From the NCBI GenBank assembly GCA_002501205.1, contig DLRW01000062.1, positions 1 to 62,550 of the forward strand: DNA of 62,550 nt, in the 5' to 3' direction. The notes under the pieces were generated by a model. The model did no database searches and was not told the DNA's origin. It saw only the letters and a list, made by a program, of their open reading frames with translations. Origin of the DNA: Flavobacteriales bacterium UBA7878 (lineage in GTDB: Bacteria > Bacteroidota > Bacteroidia > Flavobacteriales > Schleiferiaceae). A program made the position numbers and the translations under genes. Shown here in pieces: positions 43,749-50,677 of this stretch. The number at the start of each line of letters is the position of its first letter. Positions within the stretch are counted from its first letter, which is position 1.

Positions 43749-45719
43749 CTATACGGCAATTGCCGTATTAATAGGTAAGCTCAAGTAAATACGAGTACCC
43801 TTTCCAATTTCAGACTCCATTTTAAAGCTACCCTTCATTTGCTGCATTCTAGCTTGCATATTCTGCAAACCATAACCTTTAACACTGCCATCCATCTCCA
43901 TTCCCACTCCATCATCTTCAATCCTAACCTGGAGGCTATGCGCATCCGAACTAAAAGCGATCTTAAGTTCATGGAACTCGGCATACTTTACCGCATTCTG
44001 TACCGCCTCCTGGCAGATGCGGAAGAGGTTAATAGTTTGCTCCGGACTTAAAACTAATTGAGGCTCGCAGTGGTTTTGAACCATTAAGCTACGACCTTCA
44101 TGCGCCGAGCGATTCATAAAATCCTGCAATTTCGCGCTAAGCATTTCCAGGTTTATCTCATCATTATTCATGGCCCAGATTGTTTCTCGCAATTGCGCCA
44201 TAGTATCGCGGGTGTGATCGCTAATTTTCTCGAAAGAGGTGCGGCGTTCTTCAGAGGCCTCCTTAAAAGCCAGATTATCGATTTGTGAGCTGATAATGGT
44301 AAGTTGCGAACCGATGTGATCATGCAAATCACGAGAAATCCGATTGCGTTCTTCTTCCAATTTCCTTCGACCTTCAGCACGCGCCCTCTCTTCTTGCAAA
44401 GCAGCTTCCGTTTCTAATTGACGCCTTTTTATGGCCTGTTGTCGGAACATGGAAACACCAAACATGATGATCAACACCACACCGGCAATCAATAAGATCA
44501 TCCATTGAGTTTGGCGCTGCACTGTGAGTTGCTCTTGAGCTAAAGCAGCCTTAGCCTCGGCGGCTTCCTTTTCCTTTTTCTCCGTTTCATAAAGGGCATT
44601 GGTTTCCGCTATGGCCTTAGCTTTAGCCTCATTGTAAACCGAATCTTTATACTGATCGTAGAGTCCTTGATAATGATATGCCCTTTCAAAGTTTTGACCT
44701 TCCGAGTAGTAATGGGCCATCTTCTCATAAAGACTATAAGCTAGATTTTTAAATTGTCCTTCCTCAATAATCTGAGCGGCCTTCAAAAAATAGCTTTCCG
44801 ATTTTTGGGCCTGGCCAGATTTCGCATAGAGATCTCCCAAGTTAATATTGACCAAAGCCAGGGAATAAAAGTCTTCAGCCTTTTGGTTTACTTCCAGGGC
44901 CTGCATGTAATAGTCTTCTGAGGCCTGCCAATTTTCCATATTGCTGTAAACGCTGGCGATATTATTAAGGGCATTGGCCAATTCCGAACGGTCATCCATA
45001 TCGCCTGCGATGCGCAAGGCTCTCTGGTAATAGATCAAAGCTTGTTCATGTCGACCCAAGGCTTCATTTATCGCTCCAATATTATTGTAGCCCTGCTTGG
45101 CACTGAGCAGGTTTTGCATGGATTCATGCACCTTAACGGATTCCAGAAAATACTCAAGGGCCTTATCGTAATCCCCTTGATAATAGAATACCACTCCAAT
45201 ATTATTAAGGCCTTGGGCCTTTCCTTCAGGATTATCGATTACCTCTTCACATCGTGTCGCCTTGGTAAATCCCTCCAGAGCTTCTGGAAACTCCCCCCTT
45301 TCAATATGGATAAGAGCTACATTATTATAAAGCTTCGCCAGGCCCTTTTGGTAGTTTAAAGCTTCCGCTTTTTTAATCGCCTTATGGTAGAGTACCAATG
45401 CTTCTTCGGGTTTGGATTGACGCTGCAATACATTGCCCATTAAGTTCTCTGCCTCAATTTGCAACTCCTCAAGCTCATGCTCTTTACTTAGACGCAGAGC
45501 ATCTTGCACATAGGGTAAGGCAGAATCTTGATGCTTGATAATCCATTCTTTGGCTAGGATCAGACTAAGTTCGGTGCGAGTTTCAGGGTCTTGACTTTGT
45601 TTTAGAACGGTCTCCAAACTATCAATGGAATTCTGACCGAAACAAAAAAGGCCCGACCAAAAGGTCAGGCCCACCCATAAGAGTATTTTCAGGGGGGACC
45701 TCTTAAAATTCATAAGCAT
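43749..45719 (-). CDS. TPR-containing sensor histidine kinase
   Basis: Membrane histidine kinase of the NarX/HisKA_3 type, 656 residues. A signal sequence (residues 1-29) exports a sensor domain of about six to seven tetratricopeptide repeats (ALVLYHKAIKKAEALNYQKG, YDKALEYFLESVKVHE and so on). One membrane helix near residue 410 (MILLIAGVVLIIMFGVSMF) leads to a coiled coil and the HisKA_3 domain with phospho-accepting H466 in ISRDLHDHIG. The ATPase domain has the N box EAVQNAVKYAE and G1 box EDDGVGM. A TPR periplasmic sensor of this kind is frequent in Bacteroidota; the signal is unknown. Confidence 0.93.
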   Translation of the reverse strand: MLMNFKRSPLKILLWVGLTFWSGLFCFGQNSIDSLETVLKQSQDPETRTELSLILAKEWIIKHQDSALPYVQDALRLSKEHELEELQIEAENLMGNVLQRQSKPEEALVLYHKAIKKAEALNYQKGLAKLYNNVALIHIERGEFPEALEGFTKATRCEEVIDNPEGKAQGLNNIGVVFYYQGDYDKALEYFLESVKVHESMQNLLSAKQGYNNIGAINEALGRHEQALIYYQRALRIAGDMDDRSELANALNNIASVYSNMENWQASEDYYMQALEVNQKAEDFYSLALVNINLGDLYAKSGQAQKSESYFLKAAQIIEEGQFKNLAYSLYEKMAHYYSEGQNFERAYHYQGLYDQYKDSVYNEAKAKAIAETNALYETEKKEKEAAEAKAALAQEQLTVQRQTQWMILLIAGVVLIIMFGVSMFRQQAIKRRQLETEAALQEERARAEGRRKLEEERNRISRDLHDHIGSQLTIISSQIDNLAFKEASEERRTSFEKISDHTRDTMAQLRETIWAMNNDEINLEMLSAKLQDFMNRSAHEGRSLMVQNHCEPQLVLSPEQTINLFRICQEAVQNAVKYAEFHELKIAFSSDAHSLQVRIEDDGVGMEMDGSVKGYGLQNMQARMQQMKGSFKMESEIGKGTRIYLSLPINTAIAV

Positions 45720-45754
45720 GATTAACGCCCTGAATTTAAGGAATCCCCAATTAA

Positions 45755-46693
45755 TTATTCTTCTAAATAATCGAGGATCATTTCCCTGCGAACGGCGAAA
45801 AACTCTTCGCGCATCTCAGATTGAAACTCTTTAAAATCTCGTAAAGTAGCTTGGGCTTCTTCTAGATCATCCTGGTCCTTATACTTAAACTTGAACTGTT
45901 CTGCCATGGGGCGTAAATCCGAATCAATGGCATTATTCAATTCATCGAAATAGTAATTCGCCTGCTCATGTAATCCTTCGTAGTCTTCCATGGGTTCAGA
46001 AGCATCAAGGTTGGACATTGCCGCTTTGGCCGCTCTGCGCAGGTCGGTAATAATAACATCCAGATCATCCGTTTTATTCGAATCAATCGCACTGAACAAC
46101 TTACTTAACTGTGCATCCACTCGGAAATACTCCAGGGTAACCTCACGAGCCGAAACTGTAATCTCATCCAGCTTTAAAAGCTTATTGGCCATAACAGTAT
46201 CGCGGCGCAGATCCACCATATAGGTCTTCCCAAAATAATCCTCAGCCTTCTCGATCTTATACGCTGCATCCAAAACTTTAATCTCAGCTTTATTAGCTGC
46301 CGCATAATAAGCCTCCAAGTTTTCCAGAGAATTGTAGCGCGTACTGGTCAGTTCCTCTGCAGCCCCAAAATCCTTTTCATAGGCTTCCAGGTACATATCA
46401 ATTCCGGCGATGTACTCTCTTTGCAGCACATCATCATCTTTATAAGCTCCTACCCGATCCAAGATTTTACGACTTTCCTTCAATTGATCCACCACCATTT
46501 GGCGGAACTTATTGATAATTCGGGCATCATCTCCGCGAGCGACCGCCTCTACATAGCGGAGGTTCTTGGTTTGAATACGACGGGTTTGGCTGTAAAATTC
46601 GCGGTAATAACTGCGTGGATCCTTATAGCGCTGAGCATCTGCTTCCGGCGCCATGATAAAGATTAATAGAATAAGGGCTAGTACTCGTTTCAT
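45755..46693 (-). CDS. Secreted helical protein of unknown function
   Basis: 312 residues. The ATG at 46693 gives a signal peptide (MKRVLALILLIFIMAPEADAQ). The mature part is almost all charged helix (NLRYVEAVARGDDARIINKF, then DRVGAYKDDDVLQREYIAGI and AYYAAANKAEIKVLDAAYKI). It has some resemblance to LIC11966-type surface proteins, but I am not sure. A very good promoter match lies just upstream and the groEL terminator precedes that, so it is expressed as its own unit. Confidence 0.65.
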   Translation of the reverse strand: MKRVLALILLIFIMAPEADAQRYKDPRSYYREFYSQTRRIQTKNLRYVEAVARGDDARIINKFRQMVVDQLKESRKILDRVGAYKDDDVLQREYIAGIDMYLEAYEKDFGAAEELTSTRYNSLENLEAYYAAANKAEIKVLDAAYKIEKAEDYFGKTYMVDLRRDTVMANKLLKLDEITVSAREVTLEYFRVDAQLSKLFSAIDSNKTDDLDVIITDLRRAAKAAMSNLDASEPMEDYEGLHEQANYYFDELNNAIDSDLRPMAEQFKFKYKDQDDLEEAQATLRDFKEFQSEMREEFFAVRREMILDYLEE

Positions 46694-46710
46694 AGTGTGA
46701 ATTACTATCA

Positions 46711-46740
46711 CAAATATAGGATTGTAAAAGGTCCTCCCAA
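46711..46740 (-). promoter_or_regulatory. Strong Bacteroidota-type promoter
   Basis: On the minus strand TTG (46740-46738), 19 bases, then TATATTTG (46718-46711): a full match to TTG-N19-TAnnTTTG. The expected start of transcription is only about 10 bases before the ATG at 46693. It sits directly after the groEL terminator. Confidence 0.75.
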
Positions 46741-46744
46741 AGAA

Positions 46745-46787
46745 GCAAAAAAAATCCCGACTCTCAGCAAAAAGCCGGGAGTCGGGA
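46745..46787 (-). terminator. Terminator of groES-groEL
   Basis: On the minus strand a 9-bp perfect stem, TCCCGACTC with GAGTCGGGA around a 15-base loop, followed by a run of at least eight T. Confidence 0.9.
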
Positions 46788-46815
46788 GCTATTATATAGA
46801 GTATATATGTGCTTC

Positions 46816-48459
46816 TTACATCATACCTGGCATACCACCACCCATTCCGGCAGCAGCAGCGGCAGCAGCAGCATCATTCTCATTTGGAATTTCACTGATT
46901 GTAGCTTCGGTAATGAGTAACATTCCGGCTACAGAAGCAGCATTCTCCAAAGCAACACGGGTTACTTTAGTAGGGTCGATAATTCCTTGCTCGTACATAT
47001 TTCCGAAAGCTTCGGTTTTGGCATTGTATCCAAAATCGTCTTTTCCTTCTTGTACTTTGTTGATGATTACGGAAGCTTCCTGTCCGGCATTATAAGCAAT
47101 CATGCGTAATGGCTCTTCAATGGCACGGTGAACAATGCGGATACCGGTAGTTTCGTCCTCATTATCGCCTTTCAAGTTCTCGAGGGCTTTAGCAGCACGC
47201 ACTAAGGCTACACCACCACCAGGAACGATACCTTCTTCAATAGCAGCGCGAGTGGCAGCTAAAGCATCATCTACACGATCCTTCTTCTCTTTCATCTCTA
47301 CCTCAGAGGCAGCACCTACATAAAGCACCGCAACACCACCGGCCAATTTGGCTAAGCGCTCTTGTAATTTTTCTTTATCGTAATCGGAAGTAGTGGTTTC
47401 AATCTGTGCTTTGATTTGGTTCACACGACCCGCAATATCAGAAGCTTCTCCTGCTCCGTTTACGATGGTAGTATTATCCTTATCAATGCTCACTTTCTCG
47501 GCAGAACCCAACATATCCATGGTGGCATTCTCCAATTTGAAACCGCGCTCTTCAGAAATTACGGTACCTCCAGTAAGGATAGCGATATCTTCGAGCATAG
47601 CTTTACGACGGTCGCCAAAGCCAGGAGCTTTAACAGCGGCAATCTTCAAGCTTCCGCGGATTTTATTTACCACTAAGGTGGCAAGGGCTTCGCTTTCCAC
47701 ATCTTCAGCGATGATTAACAAAGGACGACCAGACTGAGCGGCAGGCTCAAGGATAGGCAACAACTCCTTCATATTGCTGATCTTCTTATCGTAGATCAAG
47801 ATCAAAGGGCTGTCGAGGTCAGCTACCATTTTCTCGCTATCGGTAACGAAGTAAGGAGAAAGGTAACCGCGATCGAACTGCATACCTTCTACAACCTCAA
47901 CATAAGTTTCGGTTCCTTTAGCTTCTTCAACAGTGATAACACCTTCTTTCTTCACTTTGCCCATGGCTTCAGCGATAAGCTTACCAATGGCAGAATCGTT
48001 ATTAGCAGAAATAGCCGCTACCTGCTCAATTTTAGCATCGCTATCACCTACTGCTTGACTTTGAGTACGGAGGTTTTCGATTACCGCAGTTACCGCTTTA
48101 TCAATACCGCGTTTCAAATCCATAGGAGCAGCACCAGCAGTAACGTTTTTCAAGCCCTGGTTAAAAATAGCCTGAGCCAAAACGGTGGCAGTAGTCGTAC
48201 CATCACCCGCTACATCAGCCGTTTTACTGGCTACTTCCTTCACCATCTGAGCACCGATGTTCTCCACTTTATCTTCCAATTCGATCTCCTTGGCCACGGT
48301 AACACCGTCTTTGGTTACATGAGGAGCACCGAATGATTTTTCGATAATTACATTACGTCCTTTAGGTCCAAGGGTAACTTTTACCGCATTGGCCAGCGCA
48401 TCTACACCTCGCTTTAAGCCATCGCGAGCTTGAAGGTTAAATTTGATTTCTTTAGCCAT
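46816..48459 (-). CDS. groEL: Chaperonin GroEL (60 kDa)
   Basis: ATP-driven protein-folding chaperonin forming double heptameric rings in the cytoplasm. The N-terminal VKVTLGPKGRNVIIEKS, the ATP-binding VAGDGTTTATVLAQA with its catalytic Asp, and the C-terminal GGM repeat tail (GMGGGMPGMM) are all present. Length 547 residues is standard. It lies 30 bases downstream of groES on the same strand and ends in a strong terminator. Confidence 0.99.
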   Translation of the reverse strand: MAKEIKFNLQARDGLKRGVDALANAVKVTLGPKGRNVIIEKSFGAPHVTKDGVTVAKEIELEDKVENIGAQMVKEVASKTADVAGDGTTTATVLAQAIFNQGLKNVTAGAAPMDLKRGIDKAVTAVIENLRTQSQAVGDSDAKIEQVAAISANNDSAIGKLIAEAMGKVKKEGVITVEEAKGTETYVEVVEGMQFDRGYLSPYFVTDSEKMVADLDSPLILIYDKKISNMKELLPILEPAAQSGRPLLIIAEDVESEALATLVVNKIRGSLKIAAVKAPGFGDRRKAMLEDIAILTGGTVISEERGFKLENATMDMLGSAEKVSIDKDNTTIVNGAGEASDIAGRVNQIKAQIETTTSDYDKEKLQERLAKLAGGVAVLYVGAASEVEMKEKKDRVDDALAATRAAIEEGIVPGGGVALVRAAKALENLKGDNEDETTGIRIVHRAIEEPLRMIAYNAGQEASVIINKVQEGKDDFGYNAKTEAFGNMYEQGIIDPTKVTRVALENAASVAGMLLITEATISEIPNENDAAAAAAAAGMGGGMPGMM

Positions 48460-48489
48460 CTGTATTGTATTTTCTTTTTTGGAATTGGT

Positions 48490-48771
48490 TTAACCGATTA
48501 CGGCATAAATATCAGACTCACGCATGATCAGGTAGTCCTTACCTTCATGCTTAATTTCAGTACCACCGTACTTTCCGTACAATACGGTATCACCTACTTT
48601 AACGGTCATGGGCTCATCTGCTTTACCAGCCCCTACCGCTACAACAGTACCTTGTTGGGGTTTTTCTTGGGCAGTATCAGGAATGATAATCCCGGAGGCA
48701 GTGGTAGTTTCGGCTGCGCTGGGCTCCACCAGTACGCGATCTGCCAAAGGTTTTAAGTTAATATCAGCCAT
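48490..48771 (-). CDS. groES: Co-chaperonin GroES
   Basis: Heptameric lid of the GroEL chamber. 93 residues with the usual start NLKPLADRVLVEPSAAE, the mobile loop ETTTASGIIIPDTAQEKPQ and KVGDTVLYGKYGGTEIKHEGKDYLI. It is first in the groES-groEL operon. The 212-base gap upstream, shared with the divergent peroxiredoxin gene, holds an 11-bp inverted repeat that may be a heat-shock operator; no CIRCE element was seen. Confidence 0.98.
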   Translation of the reverse strand: MADINLKPLADRVLVEPSAAETTTASGIIIPDTAQEKPQQGTVVAVGAGKADEPMTVKVGDTVLYGKYGGTEIKHEGKDYLIMRESDIYAVIG

Positions 48772-48867
48772 TCTAGACTTTGTTTAGGTTAAACTTATTT
48801 TAATCTGATTGTCCTCCCTTAAGGCAGAAAATATGCCAGTAGAAAAAGGCTGCGAAAAAGGTGGCAA

Positions 48868-48921
48868 ACTGACATTCACCCTATCCATTCTGTCAGTTTC
48901 TGTAAGGCCGACTGACAGAAT
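48868..48921. promoter_or_regulatory. ACTGACA repeats, including a perfect 11-bp inverted repeat
   Basis: ATTCTGTCAGT (48887-48897) and ACTGACAGAAT (48911-48921) are exact complements with a 13-base spacer; a third ACTGACA lies at 48868-48874. Position between divergent groES and the peroxiredoxin gene suggests an operator for one or both. Confidence 0.5.
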
Positions 48922-48949
48922 CTAAATTCATCATCCCAAATCAACATTC

Positions 48950-48957
48950 TACCTTTG
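48950..48957 (+). promoter_or_regulatory. Candidate -7 element of the peroxiredoxin gene
   Basis: TACCTTTG fits TAnnTTTG and lies 26 bases before the ATG at 48984. Confidence 0.45.
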
Positions 48958-48983
48958 CCAGGGTTTTATAGAAAAATTGAAAT

Positions 48984-49445
48984 ATGACACATCTTAAAGA
49001 GGGCGACAAAGCCCCGGATATTAATGCCGAAGATCAGAATGGCAATCCGATCAAACTTTCGGATTTCCAAGGGAAGAAGGTAGTGCTCTACTTCTACCCT
49101 AAAGATGATACTCCAGGCTGTACTGCCGAAGCTTGTAATTTCCGAGACAACTATCAGGATCTAAAAGACAAGGGTTTTGAATTAATCGGAGTAAGTGCAG
49201 ACACCGCCCAAAAGCATCAGAAATTCGCCACCAAATATGATTTACCCTTCGCATTGATCCCTGATACGGAGAAAGAAGTTATCGAAGCTTATGGGGTTTG
49301 GGGCTTGAAGAAATTTATGGGTCGCGAATACGACGGTATTCACCGCGAAACCTTTGTAATTGACGAAAAAGGAAAGATTGCTAAAATCTACCTGAAGGTA
49401 AAAACCAAAGAAGCTACCGAACAAATTTTAGCCGACTTCAGCTAA
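48984..49445 (+). CDS. bcp: Thioredoxin-dependent thiol peroxidase (BCP/PrxQ)
   Basis: Reduces hydrogen peroxide and organic hydroperoxides using thioredoxin. The active site is PGC46-TAEAC51: peroxidatic Cys 46 and resolving Cys 51 five residues apart, the atypical 2-Cys PrxQ arrangement. VVLYFYPKDDTPG and the later GVWGLKKFMGREYDGIHRETFVID are typical. Length 153 residues. It is divergent from groES and followed by a good terminator. Confidence 0.96.
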   Translation: MTHLKEGDKAPDINAEDQNGNPIKLSDFQGKKVVLYFYPKDDTPGCTAEACNFRDNYQDLKDKGFELIGVSADTAQKHQKFATKYDLPFALIPDTEKEVIEAYGVWGLKKFMGREYDGIHRETFVIDEKGKIAKIYLKVKTKEATEQILADFS

Positions 49446-49469
49446 TAAAACTAGCTCCTTAAAACACAA

Positions 49470-49503
49470 AACCTGGCCTCCATAAGAAGCCAGGTTTTTT
49501 TTA
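49470..49503 (+). terminator. Terminator of the peroxiredoxin gene
   Basis: Stem AACCTGGC with GCCAGGTT followed by eight T. It lies between convergent genes and may also serve the minus-strand gene ending at 49522. Confidence 0.88.
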
Positions 49504-49521
49504 TGCTATTGATCTCGATTC

Positions 49522-50070
49522 CTAGTAAATGGTAATGGCAGCTTGATAGCTGAACTCGAAATCTTTATTGTCTGCATCCTTACCAGAACCAGTAATGGTG
49601 TAAACATTATTGCTACGAGACACCTCAACACTTCCAGTTTTCAATTGCTCTGGGGAACCGTTGATCTCACCATTGCTTACCGGAGCAACAAATGCACCCT
49701 GGAAAGTATTTACGGTTAAGGTAGTATCCATGCTGTAAGTTCCGGCACTTAAGAAAGTACTGTCTGCACTAAACATTTCGAAATACATCATATAACCGTT
49801 TCCACTGATGGAATCTGGATAATTGTCCGCATCATAATGAGCGGTTAAACCATCACTTAAAAGGATGAGATCCAAATTATGAGAGTTCACACCATAGTCA
49901 GGGTAAAACTCCATAAAGGCAGTACCCAATCCATGACGGGTACCATCTAAAACCAATTCTTGTGGGAAGTCCCCGGAATTGTTAGTACCATCATTGTCAT
50001 CGTCTTTCTTACAAGCAGAAACCAGTAGTAAGGTACCCAAAAGCCCTACAAAAAGCTTTGATTTAAACAT
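49522..50070 (-). CDS. Small predicted lipoprotein
   Basis: 182 residues from the ATG at 50070. The lipobox LLVSAC is followed by an acidic run (KKDDDNDGTNNSGD), a pattern typical of Bacteroidota surface lipoproteins. The mature part is strand-rich (LVLDGTRHGLGTAFMEFYPDYG, then GTYSMDTTLTVNTFQGAFV) with a SNNVYTITGSGKD ending that resembles the barrel lipoproteins often annotated as hypothetical. An upstream in-frame start would lack a usable signal. No partner gene is obvious. Confidence 0.75.
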   Translation of the reverse strand: MFKSKLFVGLLGTLLLVSACKKDDDNDGTNNSGDFPQELVLDGTRHGLGTAFMEFYPDYGVNSHNLDLILLSDGLTAHYDADNYPDSISGNGYMMYFEMFSADSTFLSAGTYSMDTTLTVNTFQGAFVAPVSNGEINGSPEQLKTGSVEVSRSNNVYTITGSGKDADNKDFEFSYQAAITIY

Positions 50071-50251
50071 AGATATTAAATTAATGTTAAGCGCGTGAAG
50101 ATAGCTATTTCGGGCAATTCTCAAAACCTGAAAAAGCCTGTAAATACTGAGGTTTTCGCCTGATAGCTACTGGTAAAGGCCTATTTTAACATTTACAAAT
50201 TCACCATTGAACAAAACAAAGCTATAAACAGCAAACCTAAGCTTTAGCCCT

Positions 50252-50278
50252 AAAAAAAGCCTTCCCTGAGGAAGGCTT
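50252..50278 (-). terminator. Terminator of the miaB-secG operon
   Basis: On the minus strand, stem AAGCCTTCC with GGAAGGCTT around a 4-base loop, followed by a T-run. It lies 30 bases after the secG stop. Confidence 0.9.
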
Positions 50279-50308
50279 AAAATATTTTAGTCGGATATAC
50301 CTTACTGA

Positions 50309-50671
50309 TTAATCAGCGGTATCTACAGATTGTGGCATACTTGAAGGATCCCCAGCAGGCATACTAAATTGAGCAGGAGTTTGTGGTTGATCTACTTGAA
50401 CATCATCTATAGCAGATTCACGTTGCTCCACTCTCACATTATCCGGACTTAAAGCAATATTGGAAATCATTACCAAAACCACTAATACAATGGCCAAAGC
50501 CCAGGTACCGCGATCTAAAAAGTCGGTTGTTTTCTTAACGCCACCGAATAATTGAGTACCGCCACCACCGAAGGACGAACTTAAACCACCACCTTTTGGA
50601 TTTTGTACCAAAACAATGATAATTAGTAAAATACAAGTTACGATGATTAGGGTTGTAAGTAAAAGGGTCAT
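50309..50671 (-). CDS. secG: Protein translocase subunit SecG
   Basis: Inner-membrane component of SecYEG. Two membrane helices (residues 3-22 and 54-73) flank the conserved VLVQNPKGGGLSSSFGGGG loop and GVKKTTDFLDRGTW. The C-terminal 40 residues are a low-complexity, proline- and glutamine-rich tail that Escherichia coli SecG lacks. Length 120 residues. It is the last gene of the minus-strand operon that begins with miaB, 6 bases after the acidic protein gene. Confidence 0.95.
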   Translation of the reverse strand: MTLLLTTLIIVTCILLIIIVLVQNPKGGGLSSSFGGGGTQLFGGVKKTTDFLDRGTWALAIVLVVLVMISNIALSPDNVRVEQRESAIDDVQVDQPQTPAQFSMPAGDPSSMPQSVDTAD

Positions 50672-50677
50672 CTTTTA

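Noticed and set aside
46697..47095. Plus-strand frame of 132 codons
   Set aside because: Antisense to groEL, whose identity is certain.
48772..48983. CIRCE (HrcA) operator before groES
   Set aside because: No TTAGCACTC-N9-GAGTGCTAA or close variant was found in the gap.
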